64,000 nucleotides of DNA, from assembly GCF_000346465.2 (NCBI RefSeq), contig NC_034011.1, positions 13,267,339 to 13,331,338 of the forward strand, in the 5' to 3' direction. The position numbers and the translations under genes were made by a program. The DNA comes from Prunus persica (Eukaryota; Streptophyta; Magnoliopsida; Rosales; Rosaceae). Shown in pieces: positions 1 through 9,879 of the stretch. A model generated the notes under the pieces. That model ran no database searches. It saw nothing but the letters and a program-made list of their open reading frames with translations, and was not told the DNA's origin. Position 1 is the stretch's first letter; the number at the start of each line of letters is the position of its first letter.

Positions 1-1117
1 CCAAAAACTTTCAAGTGGTCAAAAGATGGTGGATGTTTGTATATTAATCATAAGGGGATTTGTTGGATAGAAGCGGTGATGGTAGTCGATTAATAAGGTA
101 GACAGTAGTCAAGACACATTCACCCCACAAAGAAAGAGGTAATTGAGATTGGAAAAGAAGTGCATATGCAACTGTGAGAATATGACGATGTTTACATTCC
201 ACAACACTTGATGCCAGTGGTTTGAAAAATATCTTTCATGGACAGAAATTCGAACCCATTGTCTACTCAAATGGCTTTAATGTGGGCATGAAATTGATTA
301 CGAGCAAAAACAACAAAAGATTTTAAAAGGTGTTGTGTATCTGACTTATACTGCATCAAAAAAATCCATGTACATCTGGTAAAATCATCCACAATGGTAA
401 GAAAGAAATGTGCCCCTAAATGTGTGGGCATTTTATGTGGATCCCAAATATCGCAATGTAATAAATCAAACGCATGAGTTGATATTGAACTTAAAGAAAA
501 TGGAAGTCTGGTTGGCTTGGCCAAAGGACAAATAGTACAAATATTATCAAAGGAAAGAGTACCGGAAGACAATAATGGAGAAAGTAATTTAAGACGAGAA
601 GGTGATGGATGTCCAAGTCGCATATGCCACAGGTTTGAGGAATGGGATACTTGACAGGTGACAAGTGCCCTTCTCAACAGAGACATGTAATAGAGACCAC
701 CACGTTGTTTACACGAACCAATCATCTTCCCCATAGCCAAGTCCTACACGACCCAAAAAGTGGGAAAAAAATAGCACAACAATTTAGAGAATTAGTGACT
801 TTACTGGCAGACATAAGATTTAAGCGAAAAGAAGGAACATATAAAACTTTGTCTAAAGTGATGTCGGAATTGAATGGTGCAATGCCAATAGAAGTGATTG
901 GGGCAGAAGACCCAGTGGGCAAGTTAACAGTAGGTATTGGTGAGGATTCTGTTTTAGTGAAAAATGTAGAATCATAAGTGATGTGATCAGTAGCTCCGCT
1001 ATCCAAAATCCAAGGTTGAGTGAATACAGAATTAAGTGAGGGAATGGCAAAACGAGACAGACCTGCAGCATTTGCATAAGCATTGCTATTACCAGATCCA
1101 CTGTTTGATTGCATCAT
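1..1117 (-). pseudogene. Copia pol, protease to integrase part
   Basis: The protease signature DSGATDH lies near 985-1012. It is followed by a GAG-pre-integrase block (WHMRLGHPSPSRL, then the CTIC half of the zinc motif) and by the integrase core with DIWDP and TIVDDFTRCTW. The protease and GAG-pre-integrase parts are in different frames, so there is a frameshift near 725-740. An in-frame stop sits at about 264-266, just before VDNGFEF, the region of the second catalytic Asp. Translatable integrase similarity continues through further stops to position 1. In an intact element this protein would process the polyprotein and integrate the cDNA in the nucleus. Here it is a relic. Confidence 0.88.
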
Positions 1118-2092
1118 GTATACAGCATGGGTCAGTTGTTGAAGTTCTGCGATAGAAAATCCATTTAAAAAATTTTGTTGTGGGGCTTGTAGAGTGGAAG
1201 ATGGACTTGGGCATGGGCTAGAAGTAGTTGCCTGGACGGCTGGGGCCGCTTGGGAAGCTGCGTTAGCTGATGGGCGTGTATTTGAAGAAGGGAAGCCCTC
1301 ACGTGAGTTTTGAGAATAATGGCCTTGAGAACCACGTTGCTGTTGTGAGGATTGTCCTTGCTTGAAGGATTTTCCTTCCTTGGGGGCCCATATTCCATTC
1401 TTGTAATTGCATCTTTCCTTTGTGTGACCTTTTGTGTCACAAAATTTATAATAGTATTTCAGTTTTCGACAGGTTGCAATTGAATGCCCTTCTCTATTGC
1501 AATGCTCACACTTCTTTTGCTTGGAATCATTGAAAAAATTGTTTAGGGGACTTTGGATTGCAGCAGCGAGGGGGAAATGTTCAGTTGCACTTGAGGTAAT
1601 TTGTCGCTGAGTCTCGTATTGAATGACGAGTGAATAGGCTTGAAGAATGTTGGGCTATGGTGTCATCATGAGAATATTGGTGCGAACATTATTAAAGGTG
1701 TCATTTAGGCCCATGAGAAATTGCATCATTTGATTTTCTTCTTTTCGTTCTCGGTGTGTCTTCTCCTCCTTACATGTGAGGGGAGGTCGATATGCCTCCA
1801 ACTCATCCCAAAGGTCTTTGAGTTTTGAGAAATAAACTTGAACTGTCATGGTGCCTTGTGAAAGAGATGCAATGGATTTTTGAATTTGGTATACTGTTGG
1901 TGCATTCTTTTGTGAAAATTGATCTTTGAAATCCTTCCATACTTGGTGTGCAGTTTTCGCATGAATGACTCCTTTGGTGAGACCAGGCTCCATAGAGTGT
2001 GAAAGCCATGTCAGAACCATACTGTTGCATTGATTCCAAAGAGCGTACTCTTTTGGTTGTTTTTTTTTTCTGAAGGACGTTGAATGGATCCA

Positions 2093-3146
2093 AGGGCGGT
2101 TATAAGTTTATTCCTACTTCAATAAATATTAGCCCACTACACCAAATAAATATAATAAACTAATAATAGACCAATCTAAGTAAAGTAAATAATAACTTAG
2201 TCTTCTATTTAAAATAAGCCCATTCCTAAAGCATATAGGAAATAATAAACATCAATCCAAACCTATATAAATTTGATTAGAAGCATAACTCACGCTAAGG
2301 CTCTACCAACTTGAGCTATTCTAATTGTACTGATATTGGGCTCCACCCACAAAGAGCAAACATCGAAAGATTTCTTCTAGCCACTCAAAACACCATATTT
2401 GAAACTTGAGAGCCTAGAGGAAATAGCTCTCCTCCTCTTAAAAATTGCATCAACGTTGGTAAGTTTTTCTCTTTTTTTATATATTCAATTTTAAGGTTTC
2501 CAATTTTAATTGTTGTTGTTAAGTTTTTATGATTTAGGGTTTGGGTGAAATTTGTTGGAGATTGTTCATATATGTTTTATTTTAACAACTTGAATTATTA
2601 ATTAGCATATATGATTTTTGGTGTCTAGTATTTCTTGTTATGATATCATGTCACATGATGATAATAGACTGGCAAAGAGAGGAAAAATTATTTATTCATT
2701 CTTCAAAAAAAGTGGTAACAATAACAAGGATACACCTTCTGCATCAAATGTTGATACCTCAATTCCTAAGGAACTTTTGAACTCGGATCTCAAGTAGTTG
2801 AATCTAAAGAGTTTGATATTGCCTCTTTAGAATGGGATCCTAGGAAATGCATTCCAATTTGTGAACACCCAATCAATCAACGTGATGAGATTCGAAAGGC
2901 AAGCTATTTAATTTTTTTTTTTTGCATTCGAACATGTATTTTAGAAGTTGGACAAGTGTTTGATTTGATATTTATTTATATTTTGTACTTCTTTGTGTTA
3001 TATTTGCTTGTATTGTGACTTTGTTTGATTTACAAAATTTTATTTACATTTTTGTTTCAAGAGAAAAAAACATTTATAATATATCTCCTTTATATAAAAT
3101 AAAAAAATTATTTAGCCTACCCTTATAAAAATTCCTGGATCCACCA
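2093..3146 (+). mobile_element. hAT-like element inserted in copia gag
   Basis: A 1054-bp AT-rich insert flanked by direct copies of TTGAATGGATCCA (2080-2092 and 3147-3159). Removing it restores the copia gag frame. The left end begins AGGGCGGTTATAAG. The right end, read on the minus strand, is GGTGGATCCAGGAATTTTTA, a GGCGGATCC-like start seen in plant hAT elements of the ZMYM1-like type. Inside, at about 2672-2906 on the plus strand, is an N-terminal transposase relic (IIYSFFKKSGNNNKDTPS; then, after a frameshift, SLEWDPRKCIPICEHPINQR and DEIRKA). The catalytic part is missing, so this is an internally deleted, non-autonomous copy. hAT target duplications are normally 8 bp; the 13-bp match is longer than expected. 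Confidence 0.7.
2672..2906 (+). pseudogene. ZMYM1-like hAT transposase N-terminus, relic
   Basis: Two frame-shifted pieces match the start of plant TTF/zinc-finger MYM-type transposases: a basic FFKKSG block and the hallmark HPINQRDEIRKA motif that precedes the TTF zinc finger. A stop (TAG near 2795) and a frame change separate the pieces. The sequence then runs into AT-rich filler from about 2907 and no zinc finger or DDE region follows. Identification is by motif recall only. Confidence 0.6.
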
Positions 3147-3456
3147 TTGAATGGATCCATCGACAAATCCTAACTTGTCCTTGGCTATGAGGGCATGAAT
3201 CATTGACTGACTCCATGATGATAATTGGCACCGTTTAATTTTTCTGGAATGAGCATATGACCTGGATGATCTCAATGACGAAAAAAAATATCGATTTGAT
3301 GAATCCATACTGGAGTTGGAGTTGGAGTTGGAATTGGAATGATTGTTTGTATTTTGTGTTTTTGGTTGTATGACTGATGGTTCATCACTTGCCATGGAGG
3401 CGATGTTTGAAAGTCTATTAGGGTTTGGAGAGGGCTAGAGAATCAGGCACCAAGAT

Positions 3457-3468
3457 GCTCTGATACCA
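3457..3468 (-). other. Copia primer binding site (initiator tRNA-Met)
   Basis: Minus-strand TGGTATCAGAGC, complementary to the 3' end of plant initiator tRNA-Met, the usual primer of copia elements. It lies about 60 bp upstream of the gag start codon at 3395 and just inside the 5' LTR remnant. Confidence 0.85.
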
Positions 3469-3850
3469 TCTTAAGAAAATAAACAAGAGAATATTTTGCT
3501 GAATACTTTGTTATGTTTAATAGGCAATTCGTACAAGGTTTCTTGTGTTTTCACAAAACCCCTTCATATCTCAAAAATTACATGAACACCCACTGAGTTT
3601 TCAATTTGTTTTCACAAAAACCCTTTTCGCTGATTGTTTGTCCATTGATGATTTAATTGAAAAAAAAGTATACAAATGACAAAATTAACCTTAATGAAGT
3701 ATATGCAATCTAATCTCAAAAGCCAACTTTGCCATTTGGAGAAATTTTTTTTTTTGGGTATAAAATCATCAATCTTTAAAAGAAAAATCAATGAAAAGGA
3801 GTTTTGCGAAAACAATTTAAAAATTTAGGGGTGTTCTTGTAATTCTAAAA

Positions 3851-6369
3851 TGACAAGACCCAATCCAAATTCCGCTTTGGAATCCGAACCACCCTGTGCG
3901 TGTCCGACACCTGGCGAATGTCAGGCACAAATGACCTATTTGCCCTTCTATACAAACACGATAAAAATAACAAAGTTGACTTCTACTGAAAAACCGGCAG
4001 AGTTTCCCTTGGTAACTGGCTCATACCAAAACATTTTCACCTGCCAAACAAGTATACATATATACAACCAACTGCCAGCATACTTATATATACATTCCAA
4101 CAGTTCAATTCTCAGTCTAAGGCAAAATATCAGAGCGACTACTAAGAATTTACAAAGGAGTGAATCCTTTTACAAACAAAATCCTACATCAAAGAAAGGC
4201 GCGGAAGATGGGAAGTGGCCCGGTGGTGGATTCCTGTGCACGTCTATTGCCTGGGGCGCAAAACAACAAAAAGGGTGAGTGGACCCAAAAACAAAGTTTA
4301 GAAAATAGTATATGAACATACTAACCCCACTGTACAACAGTTATACAAACTAGCTTATTTTCTTTATTTCTGAAATCAACGCATGTATATAACTATACAT
4401 TTGAAAACAGTTGAAAACTATCACCAAGGTGTACCCTTGTTTCCGTCAAATCCTTATACCCGTCAATTCCTTGCATCACCATGGGTGACACATACTCGCA
4501 GGTCTCAGTGACACGAGGTCAGTCCGAGCCACAACTGGCAGGATTCAGGGAACCGTAGTCCACCTTTAATCGCATTACTCGCTCCACACGAGTTCGAGTA
4601 CCAAGGAACTCGTGGGGCAACTGTCAAGCATGCTGACTCAACCGAAGGCAACAAATATAATCTGAAGGCAACATTTAATATCTGGGTACAAGGTGGTTGA
4701 AGAAAATATAAAGCTTCTGAAAATCATTAACTTTCTGTAACCTTTAAAATTCTGCTACCATTTATCTGATAATTAACGAGAATATCTTTTCCTATATTCT
4801 TTAAAGGAAATTTCACTCAACAGCATGCAACATAAAATATTTTACAGAATAAAACAGCTGATAACTGAAATTGAACTGCTTAAATTCATTTATTAAAACA
4901 AAGAGTCCACTCACTGATAGTCTGAGCTCGCTGGACCTCTTGAAGATCCCTCCTGCAGGTCAACTGGTGCCCGGGTGCCTGATTCAATGACCATAATATT
5001 CTATTAATACAATATAGTATTAAATTAAAAATCCTACCCCCGGCTCCTAAAAGTACGTGCGTCAATTTAAAGTAATCCCTATGCCCATAAAAGCTTTCCT
5101 TCCACGTGGGATAGTTTAGCGGTATCTTGGGACTCAACTAGCGCTAGAGTCCAAAAAGTCAATCTGGGACCCCACGGGTCCATGACCTCACAATATGATC
5201 CGAATGCCGCTAGAAGGTCCAATACATCTAGGACACCTGTCCCGAGGGTATTGGTGTCAATCGGACGGTCGGATTAATCACGATCGTGTAATCGCATAAT
5301 TTCTAAACCCTCGCCCTAGGGTTCACGTTTTCGGAGTATCCGGGACTCCGATTCACGATCCGTCGAATCCTACACGTTTCTGAAATTAGCTAGAGGAACA
5401 TATCTAAAAGTGATTACGATCCAACGGCTCAACAGTATTGAACCCGGAAATCGCACAATATGGAAAATCCGTTCGAGGCTCAAACAGTATCCAAATTGAG
5501 ATCCGTGAATTCCTACGTGCTCGTGATGACCTAAAGGAACGTACCAGACATAGTGTCACTGCACCACCCTCGCCCACGCACCGCCGCACGCGCCGACAGC
5601 AATGGGTNNNNNNNNNNNNNNNNNNNNNNNNNNNNNNNNNNNNNNNNNNNNNNNNNNNNNNNNNNNNNNNNNNNNNNNNNNNNNNNNNNNNNNNNNNNNN
5701 NNNNNNNNNNNNNNNNNNNNNNNNNNNNNNNNNNNNNNNNNNNNNNNNNNNNNNNNNNNNNNNNNNNNNNNNNNNNNNNNNNNNNNNNNNNNNNNNNNNN
5801 NNNNNNNNNNNNNNNNNNNNNNNNNNNNNNNNNNNNNNNNNNNNNNNNNNNNNNNNNNNNNNNNNNNNTTTGGAGGAGATTGAAGGAGAACGAACAGGTT
5901 GAAATTTCTGTGCAAAACCGATCGGTGTTTCTTCAGTTTCCGGCCAGCGCCGGCGGTTCCACGGACGGAGAGTGGTCGGAAAGGGAAGAGGAGGTGGCGG
6001 CGGTTCAAACGAGACCGGTCTCGTCACCGGCGGTGCTCTGTGGCGGCGACGGTGATCGAACAAAACCAACTGTCGGAGGGGGTTTGCGACGGGAGGGAGA
6101 GAGAGAGAGAGAAAGAAAGAAAGAGATGAGGTTTATAAACATTAGATTTTTTTTCCAATTTACCGTTTTGCCCTTCGTGATATTTTACTCGTATTTTCTT
6201 CGTTAAAATTCCAATTCAAGTCTACTTCGTGTCAATGAACTCAGTTCGTCGTGCTCTACGCAATGGTCAAAAAGTGAACTTTTCATTAATAAATTATTCT
6301 ATGGGCAAAATTGTCTTTCCGCATAATAAATTACTAATTAAATATGAATTTTAGGTTTGGGTCATTACA
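3851..6369 (-). mobile_element. Solo LTR of a Ty3/gypsy-like element, 2.5 kb
   Basis: The sequence starts TGACAAGACCC, ends GGGTCATTACA, and is flanked by 5-bp direct repeats TAAAA (3846-3850 and 6370-6374). On the minus strand the LTR runs TGTAATGACCC to GGGTCTTGTCA, with the TG...CA ends and short inverted repeat of an LTR. No PBS, coding region or second LTR adjoins it, so it is best read as a solo LTR left by recombination between two LTRs. Length is 2519 bp including a 261-N gap (5608-5868). The long LTR resembles Del/Tekay-type chromovirus LTRs, but the lineage cannot be proved without coding sequence. A related LTR in the other orientation is at 7930-9780. Short open frames inside it, including one at 3850-4278, are not genes. 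Confidence 0.85.
5608..5868. other. Assembly gap (261 N) inside the solo LTR
   Basis: A run of 261 N. The flanks are GC-rich (CGCCGCACGCGCCGAC on the left, GGCCAGCGCCGGCGG on the right), which may explain the lost coverage. Apparent reading frames across it are artefacts. Confidence 0.99.
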
Positions 6370-6649
6370 TAAAACCGCAAGGAGTTTTGTGAAAAAGCCT
6401 AAAACCTCAGGAGGTGTTAGTGTAAATAACTCTAGGAACTCTATGTGATTCTAAGTCACTCAGGTACCTTACCCTGCAATGTATAAAGTGTAAAATATTG
6501 TAGTAAATCATTATAAATAAATGATTATGTTGTGTTTAATCTTCTTTCATTAATTACTACATATTTTCTACACTCGTAGTATTTGTCAGCTCACTATATA
6601 ATCAAATTAAATTAGTTAAACCCATAATGCAATGCATTTCCTTCCAATT

Positions 6650-6906
6650 TTTTGTTGTACATAAACAAATTCTCCAAATGACAAAGTTGACATTTGAGAT
6701 TAGATTGCATATACTTCATTGAGGTTAATTTTGTCATTTGCATAAAAAAATTTCAAAGAAATCTTCAACTTTTGGACAAACAATCGACAAGAAGGGGTTT
6801 TGTGAAAACAAACTAAAAACCTCACGAGGTGTTCGTGTAATTTTTGAGACATGAGGGGTTTTTTTAAAAACACAAGAAACCTCAAGGGGTGTTGGTATAA
6901 ATAACT
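6650..6906 (-). repeat. Second copy of the MITE-like repeat, inverted
   Basis: This copy, in reverse complement, matches 3530-3760: the phrases TTTCACAAAACCCCTTC, GACAAAATTAACCT and GCAATCTAATCTCAAA all recur with small differences. It ends at 6906 with ...GTTGGTATAAATAACTC, close to the right end of the first copy. 6442-6649 between the copies is AT-rich with no gene seen. Confidence 0.65.
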
Positions 6907-7009
6907 CTTCAAATTTTTAACTGTCTTCATCATCTTGATATTATCGATATTATAGCGATATTTTGGGCCAAATGTTGCTAGGGTGTGAGAGAGATTATCG
7001 ACTTCGATA

Positions 7010-7109
7010 NNNNNNNNNNNNNNNNNNNNNNNNNNNNNNNNNNNNNNNNNNNNNNNNNNNNNNNNNNNNNNNNNNNNNNNNNNNNNNNNNNNNNNNNNNN
7101 NNNNNNNNN
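7010..7109. other. Assembly gap (100 N)
   Basis: Exactly 100 N, the conventional filler for a gap of unknown size. The true distance between the MITE-like repeat and the NBS-LRR relic is therefore unknown. The flanks carry repeated CGATATTAT-type words. Confidence 0.99.
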
Positions 7110-7204
7110 AATATACTAGACTGGAAAACGATAATATCATCAATATTTCATCAATATTACCGTAATTTTAGTCCTTGCTCTGTAGGCTCCCATTTATTAA
7201 AGCT

Positions 7205-7919
7205 TCATGTCATGTATGGCTCTTCCAATTTACTTAATGTGGATAAGATATTGTGAGCAATTTGCTTTAGAGAAAAAAAATCTGTGGTATCTAACAACCT
7301 TAATTGTCAAAGATCTGCAACTTCTCTCGGTAATACTTTGATGTCGGTACGTGCAAAACTGAGGATCTCAAGATTCTCGAATTTCCCAATACTAGATAGG
7401 TCTCCCAATGTACAATCATCTAGAGACAAGGTCCGAAGGTATCTTAGCACTCTAATTGATGTTGACAGTTCCGAAAAACTTGTATGTATGAAAGATAAAA
7501 CCATGAGCTTCATCCCTTTCAACATGCTTTGCAGGGCAAATTCTGAAATTTTGCTATTTTCTAGTTGTAGAAGTTCAAGTTTTTGATACTCCAAACCATC
7601 TTTCAAAATGCAGTCGTCAATATTAACAGCATTCAGTGAAACTACAATGTACTGTTTGCATGTAGGTTTTATTTGCCAAGTTCTATATTCAGCTTGACCT
7701 TGTACCATAAAAACATCCACATCTTGGGCAGCAATTGATATGGCAATAACGCTACGAACTATGCCATGCATTTTGGTACAGCCTTCCTTGCTGCTATCTA
7801 GCAGCAAAAACCTCCTTTTTAGTTTGACAACCAAAGAATGTACTCGCATCTTGCTGCCTCCATTGAATCAAACCTATCAGAAATTATTCCATGCCCCCAC
7901 GCATATCTTGTTTGACAGT
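7205..7919 (-). pseudogene. CC-NBS-LRR disease-resistance gene fragment
   Basis: On the minus strand from 7919 the translation begins RYAWGHGIISDRFDSMEAAR, the winged-helix end of the NB-ARC domain of At4g27190/At4g27220-like CNL proteins. It shifts frame at about 7850 into MRVHSLVVKLKRRFLLLDS (containing KMHGIVRSVAI-like text), then the linker and the first leucine-rich repeats (LELLQLENSKISEFALQ, LRYLRTLSLDDCTLGDLSSI, LEILSFARTDIKVLPREVADL). A TGA follows, after which QLRLLDTTDF continues in the same frame to about 7205. The P-loop half of NB-ARC and most of the LRR are missing. Frameshift, nonsense codon and truncation at both ends make it a pseudogene. Intact members sense pathogen effectors in the cytosol. 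Confidence 0.85.
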
Positions 7920-7929
7920 TGAACAAATT

Positions 7930-9092
7930 TACGCATATTAGGCGTTATCCAAGTTCAATATGTTCGGACAGTTGGATCAACTCCATTTCCAAATATGTTG
8001 ATCTAGGTATATCTAGGATCGTGTAAGAATTCACAGATTGAGAATCGGAATCCCGAACGCTCCGATTCAATGATTCAAAAATGACATAAAACGTTGATTA
8101 TCTGATCGTGCGATCGCGAGCAATCTGTACTGAACTTGCCGAACGTGTTTAGTAAACTTTGTTGAACTTGTAGTAACTTTCATATTGGAAATCGGAGGTC
8201 GTGGCCCCCGCGGACCCAGTTGACCAAGTTTGGGAAGTTTGACCACTCGGTTGACTGAGCATCTCCCGAGGTTATTTCACCAATCGAAATGTGTAGTTGG
8301 ACCTTAGAAACTACCCCTTCGTTGTACACACACATTGAATCTCGGGAAAACTAGGAGTTTGTTTTGAAGTTCTCGTCCGAAGTATTTTAATTAATCTAGT
8401 CTCTTATCCTTCAATAGGTATTCCAGCTCAGCGTACTCAGCAAGCGGGACCCTCTCAGGGCCAAGCAGCTTTGGATTATCTTGAGTGGACTTTGTTTTTA
8501 AATAATAATCATTACTTTCAAATATGCAAAACTATGCATAATGGTTTATTTGATTATTGAGTTTATTATATATTCAAATGTGAAATATAATATTGTTATG
8601 AAAGTATTGGAAGTATATTTGGATATTTGGATATTGTGATTATTTTGAATTGTTATATGCTATTTTTTAGAGTTACTATCTATACTTGGATGTATGTTGG
8701 GTACATGGGATTGTTGGAAAGAGATTATGGAATGTGAGTTGGGTGTGGTTTATGTCAGTTTGGAGTGCTATTAGCACTACCCTATGTACCTCCCCGGTTT
8801 TAGAATACTTGGCTTGGATACTTGGAATTATGGAATAGTTGGATATGTCGGAACTCGGGCACCCTTGATGGGGTGTTTCATAGACCCTTAGTGGGGTTAG
8901 TCTTCCCATGTAGGACTTGTCACAGGCGTACGAGTATTAAGAATTCTATTGTGCGTGCTAGTGAGCCCAGTCCCCCGATTAGATGGCTTGATCCCTAGCC
9001 ACATGGTCAATTGAGGATTCTATCATGTGGTCTAGTCAAACAATCCCTTGGTTGGATTGTTTTCCCGGTACAAGTTTGGTATTAGTCATACT

Positions 9093-9137
<45 letters not shown>

Positions 9138-9780
9138 ATATACCTTCGTTCTTGTTTATCGGTGAGGATCCTTCCTCGCTCGTGGAGCCAATGGGCACGA
9201 GTTTTGGGTGAAAGTGGTTTGAGAAAAAGGGAAGGGTGTTGAGTGAGTTTGAGTAATAGTATATTATTATGAGATACAGTTCTTAACTTTGTTTTAATCG
9301 ACTATATATGAATATATGGGGTTTCAATTGCATGTTTTCTGCATCGTTTTCCAAATGGTGGGGTTAGTGTGTTGTTTTTAACTATACTAAAACTTAGTTT
9401 TTGTTCACTCACAAGTTTTCTGTTTTGTACCCCCAGGCAGAAGCTAGACTTGAACCGAGCGGCCGTGACGTGACTTGCACCACTAAGTCCGGAACTTCTA
9501 TAGGGCTACGTTTAATTGCTTTTATTTCCGTCGAACTTTATTGCGTTTGTAAACTAAAATTTTGTAGAATTGCTCTGTTATCACCCATGCTAGTGTTGGA
9601 TGTAAGGCCAGAGGCCTATTATGTAAATTGCATGTTTCTACATTGTGCATGCAGTTGTTGGGATTTTTTGGGAAAGTCTGTTTTCTAGGGAAGACTTTGA
9701 TGAAATTTTGACAGAAGTCTCGTTTATCTTTTCATTGATTTGGAAAAGAGAGTATGATATTAGTAAGTGGGCCCGACATC
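7930..9780 (+). mobile_element. Degraded LTR related to the solo LTR, opposite strand
   Basis: Blocks occur in the same order as in 3851-6369 but on the plus strand: GGACCCAGTTGACC-type text (near 8215), GGACCCTCTCAGGG followed by a GAGTGGACTTTG block (8450-8490), and a block around TGTACCCCCAGGCAGAAGC (near 9430) matching the solo LTR's minus-strand GCGCCCCAGGCAATAGAC. The 5' TGTAATGACCC end is missing where it meets the NBS-LRR relic. The right end could not be fixed. It holds a CA microsatellite. No coding region is recognised in this stretch. Confidence 0.5.
9095..9130. repeat. (CA)n microsatellite
   Basis: About 18 uninterrupted CA units, followed by an imperfect ACACACATATA tail. A usable length-polymorphic marker in principle. 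Confidence 0.97.
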
Positions 9781-9879
9781 AGTATGATGTCTGAAAAATC
9801 ACAGGATTCATTGTGGAATATGAGGAATTCACGGCAAGTCCTGTCATATACCACGATCGTAAAAATAAATTTCTCGATG

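Larger units (their letters stand above)
1130..3395 (-). pseudogene. Copia gag, split by an insertion
   Basis: The N-terminal part is at 3160-3395, starting MASDEPSV with an Asn/Ser-rich stretch and ending KDKLGFVDGSIQ. The rest resumes at 2080 with RPSEKKKQPKEYALWNQCN and continues through a UBN2-type gag domain to a CCHC knuckle (CEHCNREGHSIATC) near 1480-1530. The join VDGSIQ-RPSEKK is exactly in frame once the 1054-bp insert and one copy of the 13-bp duplication are removed, so the insertion hit a single gag gene. Further damage: a frame change inside the N-terminal block (the conserved DHPGHMLIPEKLNGANY lies in another frame) and an in-frame TAG near 1655. The Gln/Pro/Ser-rich tail leads into the protease. 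Confidence 0.88.
1..3520 (-). mobile_element. Ty1/copia retrotransposon A, partial
   Basis: Reading the minus strand from right to left there is an LTR remnant (about 3469-3520), a primer binding site (3457-3468), gag, protease, GAG-pre-integrase and the start of the integrase core. Reverse transcriptase and the 3' LTR would lie beyond the left edge of the window. The order PR-INT before RT is the copia order. The gag is split by an inserted element (2093-3146), and several stops and frameshifts break the polyprotein, so this copy is not autonomous. The 5' LTR is cut short where a MITE-like repeat begins near 3522. Confidence 0.9.
3522..6441. repeat. MITE-like repeat split by a solo LTR
   Basis: Positions 3522-3850 and 6370-6441 are the two parts of one AT-rich repeat with inverted ends. 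The left part has TTCTTGTGTTTTCACAAAAC and the right part has AGTTTTGTGAAAAAGCCTAA, and both carry phrases of the type 'acctcaggaggtgttagtgt'. The solo LTR sits between them with its TAAAA duplication. A second copy of the left part, inverted, is at 6650-6906. No coding capacity is seen. Confidence 0.6.

Noticed and set aside
2295..2330. Minus-strand TAGCTCAAGTTGGTAGAGC, like a tRNA A box
   Set aside because: No B box follows at tRNA spacing; probably chance or a very degraded SINE.
3850..4278. 142-codon open frame with ATG
   Set aside because: It starts at the terminal TGACA of the solo LTR and has no protein-like domain; it is LTR sequence.
5404..6206. Several overlapping open frames on both strands
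   Set aside because: They are open because they cross 261 N; no real residues support them.
9048..9242. Open frame with a His-Thr repeat
   Set aside because: It is the translation of the CA microsatellite.
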